A DNA stretch of 15,819 bases from JAHHUH01 sp045123075 (GTDB taxonomy: Bacteria > Bacillota > Negativicutes > Acidaminococcales > Acidaminococcaceae). The stretch lies in contig JBGVIJ010000048.1 in assembly GCA_045123075.1 (NCBI GenBank), forward strand, positions 1 to 15,819. The letters are read 5' to 3'. Position 1 is the stretch's first letter. Each line of letters begins with the position of its first letter. Positions 1 to 6,892 of this stretch are shown here, one piece after another. Both the position numbers and the translations under genes were made by a program. The notes under the pieces were generated by a model that saw nothing but the letters and a program-made list of their open reading frames with translations, was not told the DNA's origin and made no database searches.

Positions 1-800
1 GTGCTCACGTTGAAGTATTTCTTTTGGCTCGCAAGAATACTACTGATTGGGAAGCTCTTGTTCGCCCCGGTAAGAAGCTGCAAGTTGGTGCAAAGATTAC
101 TTTTAGTGAAGACCTTTCTGCTGAGGTAATTGATCACACTGATTTTGGTGGACGCATTGTGCGTTTTCAATACGAAGGTATTTTTGAAGAAATATTAGAT
201 AGATTGGGAGAAACTCCGTTGCCTCCGTATATTACTGCACCTTTGGAAGATAAGGAGCGTTACCAAACAGTTTACAGTCGTGAACGTGGTAGTGCTGCTG
301 CTCCTACTGCAGGCTTGCATTTCACTAAAGAAATGCTGCAAAAAATTAAGGATAAAGGCTGCGAAGAAGTTTTCGTTACCTTGCACGTTGGACTTGGCAC
401 TTTCCGTCCTGTAAGTGCTGAAAAAATCGAAGACCACCAAATGCACAGAGAGTTCTACACTGTGAGTGAAGAAGCTGCTGCTACTATTAACAAAGCGAAA
501 GCTGAAGGTAGACGCATCATTGCTGTAGGTACTACTGCAGTTCGTACTTTGGAATCTGCAGGTGCGGACGGTGTGATGAAAGCAGGCGGGAACTTTACCC
601 AAATATTCATTTATCCCGGTTACGAATACCGCTTTGTAGATGCTTTGGTAACTAATTTCCATTTGCCTCAAAGTACTTTGTTGATGCTTGTATCTGCTCT
701 TAGCAGTCGTGACATTATGCTTAATGCTTACGCTGTGGCAGTTGCTGAAAAATATCGCTTCTTCTCTTTTGGTGACGCGATGTTCATAAAAAATAAGTAA
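1..800 (+). CDS. queA: S-adenosylmethionine:tRNA ribosyltransferase-isomerase, 5'-truncated by window
   Basis: QueA transfers and isomerises the ribosyl part of S-adenosylmethionine onto 7-aminomethyl-7-deazaguanine in tRNA, giving epoxyqueuosine, the step after Tgt. The reading frame is open from base 3 with no start codon needed: the residues before the TTG at 24 (AHVEVFLLARK) continue the family's conserved sequence, so that TTG is internal and the gene begins upstream of the window. About 265 codons are visible; the family is usually about 340 residues, so roughly 75 N-terminal residues are missing. Hallmarks are the PLPPYI segment, GSAAAPTAGLHFT, a TTAVRTLES stretch, and NFHLPQSTLLMLVSAL near the C-terminus. 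It sits 26 nt before tgt, the usual operon partner. The identification is secure; only the 5' end is unseen. Confidence 0.96.
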   Translation, partial: AHVEVFLLARKNTTDWEALVRPGKKLQVGAKITFSEDLSAEVIDHTDFGGRIVRFQYEGIFEEILDRLGETPLPPYITAPLEDKERYQTVYSRERGSAAAPTAGLHFTKEMLQKIKDKGCEEVFVTLHVGLGTFRPVSAEKIEDHQMHREFYTVSEEAAATINKAKAEGRRIIAVGTTAVRTLESAGADGVMKAGGNFTQIFIYPGYEYRFVDALVTNFHLPQSTLLMLVSALSSRDIMLNAYAVAVAEKYRFFSFGDAMFIKNK

Positions 801-826
801 AAAAACACATAAAGGAGTTTTAGTTT

Positions 827-1954
827 ATGTGCAATAATAAGAAACATGCTGTATGGTATGAATTGGTTAAAGAATGTCCTCGCAGTGGTGCGCGTTTAGG
901 TAAGCTGCACACTCCGCATGGTACCTTTGATACTCCGATGTTTATGCCCGTAGGTACTCAGGCAACAGTAAAAACCTTGTCTCCTGAAGAACTGTACGAT
1001 ATGGGTAGCCAAGTTATTTTGGCAAATACTTACCACTTGTTCCTACGTCCCGGTCACGAGCTAGTACAAAAAGCTGGCGGTTTGCATAAGTTTATGAACT
1101 ACAACCGTGGTATGCTTACTGATAGTGGCGGCTTCCAAGTATTCAGCTTGGGTGCTATGCGTAAAATTACCGAAGATGGTGTAATGTTCCGCTCCCACAT
1201 TGACGGTAGCAAAAAATACCTCAATCCGGAAATCGCTACTCACGTACAAGAAGCTTTAGGTGCAGATATCATTATGGCTTTTGACGAATGTATTCCGTAT
1301 CCTGCAACTTTTGAATACGCTAAAAAATCTACTGAGCGTACTACCCGTTGGGCAAAACGTTGTTTGGAAGCACATACTCGTGAAGACCAATCCTTGTTCG
1401 GTATCGTACAAGGTGGTATGTATCCGGAACTGCGCAAAATGAGTGTTGAACAATTAACTGAGCTTGATTTTGCCGGCTACGGTATTGGCGGTTTAAGCGT
1501 TGGCGAACCTAAACCTATGATGTACGATATTTTGGGTCAAACCACTTGCCATATGCCAAAAGATAAAGTTCGTTATTTGATGGGTGTTGGTACTGCGGAC
1601 TGCATTATTGAAGCAGTAAATCTTGGCGTTGATATGATGGACTGCGTATTCCCGACTCGTGTTGCTCGTAACGGTACTGCCATGACTAACGAAGGTCGTT
1701 TGGTAGTGCGTAATGCAACTTTTGCAGAAGACTTCCGTCCTATCGAAGAAGGTTGCACTTGTTATACTTGCCGTAACTTTAGCCGTGCGTATATTCGTCA
1801 TTTGTTCAAAGCAGAAGAAGTTTTCGCACTGCGCTTGTTGACTATTCATAACCTTCACTTCTTACTTGACTTCAGCAGAAGAATTCGTGAAGCAATTGCT
1901 AACGATACCTTCCCTGAGTTCAGAGAAAGATTTTTGCAAAACTATAAAGGCTAA
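827..1954 (+). CDS. tgt: Queuine/preQ1 tRNA-guanine transglycosylase
   Basis: Tgt exchanges guanine 34 in the anticodon of Asp, Asn, His and Tyr tRNAs for the preQ1 base, the entry step of queuosine into tRNA. The 375-residue protein has the normal bacterial length. Seen directly are the DSGGFQVFSL motif with Asp99 (general-base position), Asp272 in MDCVFPTR (nucleophile position), and a zinc site Cys310-x-Cys312-x2-Cys315 with His341 twenty-six residues later, matching the CxCx2C...H pattern of the family. GGLSVGEPK is also present. The ATG at 827 follows AAAGGAG at 811-817 with good spacing. It is the second gene of the queA-tgt-yajC-secDF run. A weak hairpin overlaps its stop codon. Confidence 0.97.
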   Translation: MCNNKKHAVWYELVKECPRSGARLGKLHTPHGTFDTPMFMPVGTQATVKTLSPEELYDMGSQVILANTYHLFLRPGHELVQKAGGLHKFMNYNRGMLTDSGGFQVFSLGAMRKITEDGVMFRSHIDGSKKYLNPEIATHVQEALGADIIMAFDECIPYPATFEYAKKSTERTTRWAKRCLEAHTREDQSLFGIVQGGMYPELRKMSVEQLTELDFAGYGIGGLSVGEPKPMMYDILGQTTCHMPKDKVRYLMGVGTADCIIEAVNLGVDMMDCVFPTRVARNGTAMTNEGRLVVRNATFAEDFRPIEEGCTCYTCRNFSRAYIRHLFKAEEVFALRLLTIHNLHFLLDFSRRIREAIANDTFPEFRERFLQNYKG

Positions 1955-1974
1955 AAAGGAGTTTTAGCTTTTTT
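1950..1974 (+). terminator. Weak hairpin plus T-run over the tgt stop codon
   Basis: GCTAAAA (1950-1956) and TTTTAGC (1962-1968) form a perfect 7-bp stem with a 5-nt AGGAG loop, followed at once by six T residues. The shape is that of an intrinsic terminator, but the stem has only two G-C pairs, so it is at best a partial terminator or attenuator between tgt and yajC. The 13-mer AAAGGAGTTTTAG inside it also occurs as the tgt ribosome-binding site at 811-823, so chance or an old duplication are alternatives. Confidence 0.35.
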
Positions 1975-2025
1975 AGAGAATATATACAAATTATAACAAT
2001 TTGAACATTTTTATGGAGGTGCTCT

Positions 2026-2322
2026 ATGTTTGGTGCTGATACAATGGCAATGATTAATGCAGTTTTACCGTTCTTCTTAATGGGTGGTATTTTCTACTTC
2101 ATGTTGTGGAAACCTCAAAAGAAACAACAACAAGATCGTCAAAACTTGCTTAATTCCTTGAAAAAAGGCGATAAAATTATTACCATCGGTGGCATTTACG
2201 GTACTATTACCGACTTGTCCGAAAAAACCGTTAAAGTTGAAATTGCTGAAGGTGTAGAAATTACTATGGTTCGTTCTGCAGTAAGCAATTTCCAAGATCC
2301 TAATCGCACCCAAAGCGAATAA
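2026..2322 (+). CDS. yajC: Preprotein translocase accessory subunit YajC
   Basis: YajC is a small single-span inner-membrane protein that co-purifies with SecD-SecF and, through them, with SecYEG. The 98-residue product shows one hydrophobic N-terminal helix at about residues 8-28, then a basic, glutamine-rich cytoplasmic stretch (KPQKKQQQ), then the family-defining GDKIITIGGIYGTI segment and a short charged tail. Its size fits the family (about 85-115). The ATG at 2026 has a strong TGGAGGTG site at 2013-2020. It lies 71 nt after tgt, the largest gap inside this operon, and 26 nt before secD. Confidence 0.95.
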   Translation: MFGADTMAMINAVLPFFLMGGIFYFMLWKPQKKQQQDRQNLLNSLKKGDKIITIGGIYGTITDLSEKTVKVEIAEGVEITMVRSAVSNFQDPNRTQSE

Positions 2323-2348
2323 TGTCAAAATTCTAAGGGGGAATAGTT

Positions 2349-3593
2349 TTGAGATGGAATGAATTAGGGAAATTCCTGATTATTGCATTGGCAATCATCG
2401 GGGGCTTCTGCGTTTATATCCAACCGTTGTCCAACTCTATTAAACAGGGCTTGGACTTGCAAGGTGGTACCCACGTTGTTTTGCAAGCAGTGGATACTCC
2501 TGAAATGAAAGTAGATGATGATGCTGTAAACCGCAGTGTTAAAATCATCGAACGTCGTGTAAACGAACTTGGTTTGACCGAACCCGTTATTCAACGTCAA
2601 GGCAAAGACCGTATTATTGTTGAACTTCCGGGTGTAAAAGATCCTGAAAAAGCAATCGCAATGCTCGGTCGTACTGCAATGCTCCACTTCCAAGATGAAC
2701 GTGGTAACGTGGTTCTTACCGGTAGTGATTTGAAAGACGCTCGTGCGCAAATCTCTCAAGGTAATCAAGCAGTTGTAGGTTTGGAATTTAACTCCGAAGG
2801 TGCAGATAAATTTGCTGATTTGACTGCTAAAAACATCGGTAAACAAATTGCCATCGTACTTGACGGTGAAGTGCTTACTGCTCCCGTAGTACAAGAAGCA
2901 ATTACCGGTGGTCGTGCACAAATTTCCGGCTCTCGTTCCATTGAAGACGCAGAACGTTTGGCAATCTTACTCCGCAGTGGTTCCTTGCCTGTAAAAATTG
3001 AAATTCTCGAAAACCGTACCGTTGGTCCTACCCTCGGTCAAGACTCCAAAGAAAAAAGTATCAAAGCTTTTGGTATTGGTATCTTGGGCGTTTTCGTATT
3101 CATGATTTTGTTCTATCGTCTTTCCGGTATCGTTGCAGATATCGCTTTGCTCCTCTATGTAATGCTTCTGCTCTTGGCAATGCGTTACTTGGGTGCAACT
3201 TTGACCTTGCCTGGTATCGCAGGTATCATTCTGTCCATCGGTATGGCAGTTGACGCTAACGTACTTATCTTCGAACGCTTTAAAGAAGAAATCAGACGTG
3301 GCAGAACCTTGCGCAGTGCTATGGATGCTGGCTTTGGTCGTGCATTTGTAACTATTTTTGACTCCAACGTAACTACCTTGATGGCAGCAGCAATCCTGTT
3401 CTACTTGGGTACTGGTCCCATCAAAGGCTTTGCAGTTACCCTTGCTTTGGGTGTACTCCTCAGTATGTTCACCGCAATTACTGTAACCAAATATTTGTTG
3501 CGTTTCCTTATTTACTCTAACTTTACTAAAAATCCGTGGATTTTTGGTGTGGCAGCTCCTAAAGCTGATACTGCTAAGGAGGTGTCTAAATAA
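2349..3593 (+). CDS. secD: Protein translocase subunit SecD
   Basis: SecD pairs with SecF to use the ion gradient to pull exported proteins to completion on the outer face of the membrane. The 414-residue protein is of the compact type found in many Bacillota. It has an N-terminal membrane helix (about 7-25), the GLDLQGG motif at residues 34-40, a large extracytoplasmic region with its P1-type fold, and five C-terminal helices from about residue 240. GMAVDAN at 298-304 holds Asp302, the position matching the proton-relay Asp of Thermus SecDF, followed by FERFKEE. The start is TTG at 2349, served by AAGGGGG about 7 nt upstream; the nearby ATG at 2354 is out of frame and closes at once. The stop shares one base with the secF start. 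Confidence 0.96.
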   Translation: MRWNELGKFLIIALAIIGGFCVYIQPLSNSIKQGLDLQGGTHVVLQAVDTPEMKVDDDAVNRSVKIIERRVNELGLTEPVIQRQGKDRIIVELPGVKDPEKAIAMLGRTAMLHFQDERGNVVLTGSDLKDARAQISQGNQAVVGLEFNSEGADKFADLTAKNIGKQIAIVLDGEVLTAPVVQEAITGGRAQISGSRSIEDAERLAILLRSGSLPVKIEILENRTVGPTLGQDSKEKSIKAFGIGILGVFVFMILFYRLSGIVADIALLLYVMLLLLAMRYLGATLTLPGIAGIILSIGMAVDANVLIFERFKEEIRRGRTLRSAMDAGFGRAFVTIFDSNVTTLMAAAILFYLGTGPIKGFAVTLALGVLLSMFTAITVTKYLLRFLIYSNFTKNPWIFGVAAPKADTAKEVSK

Positions 3594-4462
3594 TGTTTTC
3601 TATCGTTAAAAACTGGAAAATCTTTTTTGCAATCACTGTTTCTTTCTTGGTAATCGGTATTGGTTCCATTTTGTTCAAAGGCTTCAACCTTGGCATTGAC
3701 TTTACCGGCGGTAGCATTATGGACTTGTCCTTTAACAAGGCAGTAACTGTTTCTGAAGTTCGTGATGTTTTGAAAGAACATAATCTTGGCAACAGCGTTA
3801 TTCAATTGGAAAACGTTGATGGCGAGCAAGCTTCTAAAAACGTATTGATTCGTACCGGTGTTATCGATGACAGCCTGCGTCGTGAAGTAATGGCTGACTT
3901 GGGTAAAGATTTGGGCGAATTCCAAATTCAACGTGTTGAACAAGTAGGGGCTACCATTGGCGGCGAATTGATTCAACAAGCTGTAATGGCAATTGGTCTT
4001 TCTTGGGTATTGATGATTGCCTACATTACCCTGCGTTTTGAATTTAAGTTTGCTATTGCGGCGATTATCGCCTTGATTATCGACGTACTGGTAACTTTGA
4101 GCTACTTCTCCTTGCTGCATATGGAAATGGATTCTTCCTTCGTTGCAGCACTCTTGACCGTAGTAGGTTACTCCATTAACGGTACTATCGTAATCTTTGA
4201 CCGCATTCGTGAAGCACTTAAAACCCACCGTCGTAACGAAAGCCTTGGTGATATGGTAGATAACTGCATTTGGACTACTATGACTCGTACCTGCTACACC
4301 GTAGGTACTTCCTTGTTCGCAATCGTTTCCATCTTCTTGTGGGGTGGCGAAACCATTCACAACTTCTCCTTTGCGATGTTGGTAGGTTTCTGCAGTGGTG
4401 CGTATACTTCCGTATTCCTTGCGGGTCCGTTGTGGTTGATGCTCCGCGGCAAACTTAAATAA
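3593..4462 (+). CDS. secF: Protein translocase subunit SecF, with Gly at the usual SIND Asp
   Basis: SecF is the partner of SecD in the same export-driving complex. The 289-residue protein has a helix at about 9-28, GIDFTGG at 34-40, a periplasmic domain and five C-terminal helices. The ATG at 3593 overlaps the secD stop (TAATG), and its AAGGAGGTG site lies inside the end of secD, so translation is probably coupled. The TM segment reads YSIN-G-TIVIFDRIRE: residue 197 is Gly (GGT at 4181) where most family members carry Asp, a residue linked to ion transport in Thermus and E. coli. The conserved Arg of the next helix is kept (Arg232). The protein looks otherwise complete, so it is probably functional. 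Confidence 0.96.
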   Translation: MFSIVKNWKIFFAITVSFLVIGIGSILFKGFNLGIDFTGGSIMDLSFNKAVTVSEVRDVLKEHNLGNSVIQLENVDGEQASKNVLIRTGVIDDSLRREVMADLGKDLGEFQIQRVEQVGATIGGELIQQAVMAIGLSWVLMIAYITLRFEFKFAIAAIIALIIDVLVTLSYFSLLHMEMDSSFVAALLTVVGYSINGTIVIFDRIREALKTHRRNESLGDMVDNCIWTTMTRTCYTVGTSLFAIVSIFLWGGETIHNFSFAMLVGFCSGAYTSVFLAGPLWLMLRGKLK

Positions 4463-4582
4463 AACACGCCATAAGCACTGTCTAGCGTTGTTGTCATAAA
4501 ATTGCTTGCTCGACGTACGCTTAGTACGCCTTCGCGGCACAATTTTATTCCGCCTAGCTATCCAGCACTTCTGACGCGTTTT
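4461..4582. repeat. 122-bp imperfect palindrome, copy 1
   Basis: This element begins on the last two bases of the secF stop codon. It folds on itself with outer arms 4461-4471 and 4572-4582, an exact 9-bp inner stem ATAAAATTG (4496-4504) with CAATTTTAT (4540-4548), and an apical CGTAC/GTACG hairpin (4514-4518 with 4524-4528, loop GCTTA). It matches the element at 6717-6838 at 112 of 122 positions with no gaps. It carries no reading frame or T-run of its own. I do not recognise it; size and symmetry resemble ERIC/REP-like elements or a small non-autonomous transposon. This copy has more mismatches in its arms than copy 2. Confidence 0.9.
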
Positions 4583-4600
4583 GAGTAAAGTAGTTATTTA

Positions 4601-4640
4601 AACTGCATTCTCTAATATAGAGAGTGCAGTTTTTTATTTT
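4601..4640 (+). terminator. Intrinsic terminator of the queA-secF operon
   Basis: AACTGCATTCTCT (4601-4613) pairs with AGAGAGTGCAGTT (4619-4631) over 13 bp with a single T-G wobble and a 5-nt loop, then TTTTTATTTT follows. Its stem starts 18 nt beyond the end of the palindromic element. The 4463-4749 stretch between secF and tctB thus holds the palindrome, this terminator and the tctB promoter, and nothing coding. Confidence 0.9.
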
Positions 4641-4666
4641 AAAAAGTAATAAAATGAGTAGTTTCA

Positions 4667-4695
4667 GTGACAAAAAACTAATAATCTGTTAAAAT
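4667..4695 (+). promoter_or_regulatory. Likely sigma-70-type promoter of tctBA
   Basis: GTGACA (4667-4672) and TAAAAT (4690-4695) each match the -35 and -10 consensus at five of six bases with a 17-bp spacer. The site lies just after the secF terminator, which supports tctBA being its own transcription unit with a leader of about 45-50 nt. Confidence 0.6.
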
Positions 4696-4749
4696 ATACA
4701 AGTTGCATTTAGATTAAATTGTAATAAATTGTTTTAAGAGGTTGTTTTG

Positions 4750-5220
4750 ATGAAAAATATGGCGAATTGTAATTTCTTGGTAAGCATCTTGGGGATGATG
4801 ATAGGTGTTGCTATTATAAACGCTGCCAGTGAATTCCCTTTGGAGTTTACTGAAAACGGTCCTGGCGCAGGCTTCTGGCCCTTTGCTTTAGGTGCAGCGC
4901 TTACCGTTGCGGCAGTAGTGCTTTTGGTTTATACCTTTACTGCTAAAGCAGAACTGTCCAAGCAAACTGTAGCTTTAACTTTGCCTGCTAATAAACGTGT
5001 ATACGTGATGATGGGTATTGTTGCAGTTTACTGTGGTTTGATTAGCGTGCTTGGTTTCTATCCTGCATCTGTACTTTTGATTCCTGCAACTATGAAGTTG
5101 ATGGATTTCCACGACAAAAAAGTTATTGCAATGACCACTGTTGGTACTATTGCTTTCGTTTACGTTATCTTTAGCTTATTGCTGCATACTCAAATGCCGC
5201 AATCTATGTTCTTAGAGTAG
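4750..5220 (+). CDS. tctB: Tripartite tricarboxylate transporter, small membrane subunit (TctB family)
   Basis: TctB is the small integral membrane subunit of TTT carriers, which take up carboxylates such as citrate using an ion gradient and a periplasmic binding protein. The 156-residue protein shows about four hydrophobic segments (about 7-24, 43-62, 83-118 as a long or double stretch, and 126-148) and the NGPGAGFWP motif typical of the family near residues 37-45. I chose the ATG at 4750 over an adjacent TTG at 4747 because AAGAGG (4736-4741) then lies 8 nt upstream. It is followed by tctA after 13 nt. No gene for the binding protein TctC is nearby. The substrate cannot be read from the sequence. 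Confidence 0.88.
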   Translation: MKNMANCNFLVSILGMMIGVAIINAASEFPLEFTENGPGAGFWPFALGAALTVAAVVLLVYTFTAKAELSKQTVALTLPANKRVYVMMGIVAVYCGLISVLGFYPASVLLIPATMKLMDFHDKKVIAMTTVGTIAFVYVIFSLLLHTQMPQSMFLE

Positions 5221-5233
5221 GGAGGGTGTTGAA

Positions 5234-6715
5234 ATGGCTGATATTCTTACTGCTTTAAGTATGATTTTTGTTCCCTTGAACCTTTTAGGTTTAGTCTTTG
5301 GCGTTGCTGTTGGCATCGCTTTTGGTTGCATGCCTGGTCTTTCTGTAAATATGGGCTTGGCACTGCTGTTTCCCTTGGCTTTTAGCTTCCAAGGTATTGG
5401 CGGTATCTTAATGCTCCTTGGTATTTACTGCGGTGCTATTTATGGTGGCAGTATTTCTGCAATCCTTTTAAAAACTCCTGGTACTCCTGCTTCTGTAGCT
5501 ACTACTCTTGATGGTTATCCCATGGCAACCAAACTGAAACAACCTGGTCGTGCTCTTGGGCTTTCCACTATGGCAAGTGCTTTCGGTGGTGTGTTCAGTA
5601 CCATCTGCTTAATTTTGCTTGCTCCCCAATTAGCGAAGTTTGCTTTGCAATTCTCCAAACCTGAATACTTTGCCCTTGCTATCTTTGGTTTAAGTATTAT
5701 TACCAGTGTTTCCAGTGGTAGTGTTATCAAAGGTATCATGGGTGGTTTGTTTGGTTTGTTCCTTGCAACCGTAGGCATTGACGATATGAGTGGTTCCATT
5801 CGCTTTACTTTAGATACTACTTACTTCCTTGGTGGCGTGTCCTTCATTCCTGTCCTCATTGGCGTATTTGCTTTCGCACAAGTTCTTTCCAGTATTGAAG
5901 ATTACTACCACAGCTCTCAATCTGAACCTATTAAGTTCATTGATAAAGTGTTGCCTTCTTGGGCAGATATTAAAAAAGTATTCGTAACCTTGGTGCGTTC
6001 TTCTACCATTGGTACTTTTATTGGTTGCGTTCCCGGTACTGGCGGCGATATTGCTTCTTTCGTATCTTATGACCAAGCAAAACGTTGGTCTAAGAATGGT
6101 GCTAACTTTGGTAATGGTGAGCCTGAAGGCGTTGCTGCTCCCGAAGCTGGTAATAATGCAGTTTCCGGTGGTGCGTTTATTCCCGTACTTACCTTAGGTA
6201 TTCCCGGTGACGGGGCTACTGCAATTATGATGGGTGCACTGATGGTACAAGGCTTGCAACCCGGACCGTTACTCTTCGTAGAAAAAGCACCTGACGTTTA
6301 CGCAATCTTCATCGGCTTGCTCCTTGCTAACGTAATTATGGGCATCATGGGTTTCTCCCTGATTCGCTTGTTTGCAAAAGTAGTTAACGTGCCTGTTCAC
6401 ATTTTGCTTCCCATTATCGTAATGATGACCTTCGTTGGTACTTACTCTTACAATAATTCCATGAATGATGTGTATTTGATGGTTGCTTCCGGTTTTGTGG
6501 GGTACTTCCTCAATAAACTGGGCTTCTCTATGTCTGCGATTATCATCGGTATTATTTTGGGCAGTATGGCAGAACAAAACTTTGTCGGTTCCTTGATTAT
6601 GAGTGATGGTAATTTCAATATTTTCTTCACTCGTCCTATTTGCCTGTTCTTCTTGGCTGCAGCAGCACTTTCTTTGTTGTCTCCTGTGTTAGGCAAGCTC
6701 TTCAAAAAAGCATAA
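5234..6715 (+). CDS. tctA: Tripartite tricarboxylate transporter, large permease subunit (TctA family)
   Basis: TctA is the large transport subunit, a protein of about 500 residues with 10-12 membrane helices. This one has 493. Family signatures seen are GVAVGIAFGCMPGLSVNMG near residues 22-40, the glycine-rich GAIYGGSISAILLKTPGTPAS near 67-87, a second inverted-repeat motif GTFIGCVPGTGGD, and PEGVAAPEAGNNAVSGG followed by LTLGIPGDGATAIM. The two similar PG/GTP loop regions fit the two-fold repeat known for the family. The ATG at 5234 follows AGGGAGGG closely. It ends just before the second palindromic element. The substrate is unknown; a di- or tricarboxylate is the family expectation. Confidence 0.95.
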   Translation: MADILTALSMIFVPLNLLGLVFGVAVGIAFGCMPGLSVNMGLALLFPLAFSFQGIGGILMLLGIYCGAIYGGSISAILLKTPGTPASVATTLDGYPMATKLKQPGRALGLSTMASAFGGVFSTICLILLAPQLAKFALQFSKPEYFALAIFGLSIITSVSSGSVIKGIMGGLFGLFLATVGIDDMSGSIRFTLDTTYFLGGVSFIPVLIGVFAFAQVLSSIEDYYHSSQSEPIKFIDKVLPSWADIKKVFVTLVRSSTIGTFIGCVPGTGGDIASFVSYDQAKRWSKNGANFGNGEPEGVAAPEAGNNAVSGGAFIPVLTLGIPGDGATAIMMGALMVQGLQPGPLLFVEKAPDVYAIFIGLLLANVIMGIMGFSLIRLFAKVVNVPVHILLPIIVMMTFVGTYSYNNSMNDVYLMVASGFVGYFLNKLGFSMSAIIIGIILGSMAEQNFVGSLIMSDGNFNIFFTRPICLFFLAAAALSLLSPVLGKLFKKA

Positions 6716-6716
6716 T

Positions 6717-6838
6717 AAAACTAGTCATAAGCACAGTCTAGCGTTGTTGTCATAAAATTGCTTGCTTGACGTACGCTTAGTACGCCTTCGCGTCACAATT
6801 TTATTCCGCCTAGCTATACTGCACTTCTGACTAGTTTT
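6717..6838. repeat. 122-bp imperfect palindrome, copy 2
   Basis: This is the second copy of the element at 4461-4582, in the same orientation, starting two bases past the tctA stop codon. Its outer arms are perfect over 11 bp: AAAACTAGTCA (6717-6727) with TGACTAGTTTT (6828-6838). The inner 9-bp stem is 6752-6760 with 6796-6804, and the apical hairpin is 6770-6774 with 6780-6784. In addition TGACG (6767-6771) can pair with CGTCA (6791-6795), an alternative fold not available to copy 1. It is the better-paired copy and may be nearer the family consensus. Bases next to the element (AAT before, GAG after) are also shared with copy 1, so the true unit may be slightly longer. Confidence 0.9.
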
Positions 6839-6856
6839 GAGGTTTTCATATGATAC

Positions 6857-6890
6857 TCCCCGTTCACATTTGTGTGCGGGGATTTTTGTT
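6857..6890 (+). terminator. Intrinsic terminator of tctBA
   Basis: TCCCCG (6857-6862) pairs with CGGGGA (6877-6882), and CACA/TGTG extends the stem inward across a small mismatch. TTTTTGTTTGTT follows. The stem begins 18 nt after the end of palindrome copy 2. The bsh stop codon on the other strand is only about 10 nt further on; read in that direction the hairpin lacks a T-run, so it serves tctBA rather than bsh. Confidence 0.85.
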
Positions 6891-6892
6891 TG

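Noticed and set aside
3512..4540. Long open frame (342 codons) on the minus strand opposite secF
   Set aside because: It is antisense to a clearly conserved gene, has no ribosome-binding site or family-like sequence, and runs through the palindromic repeat; it follows from codon bias of secF.
4461..4582. The palindrome as a terminator by itself
   Set aside because: No T-run follows on either strand, and a proper intrinsic terminator lies 18 nt further on in both places.
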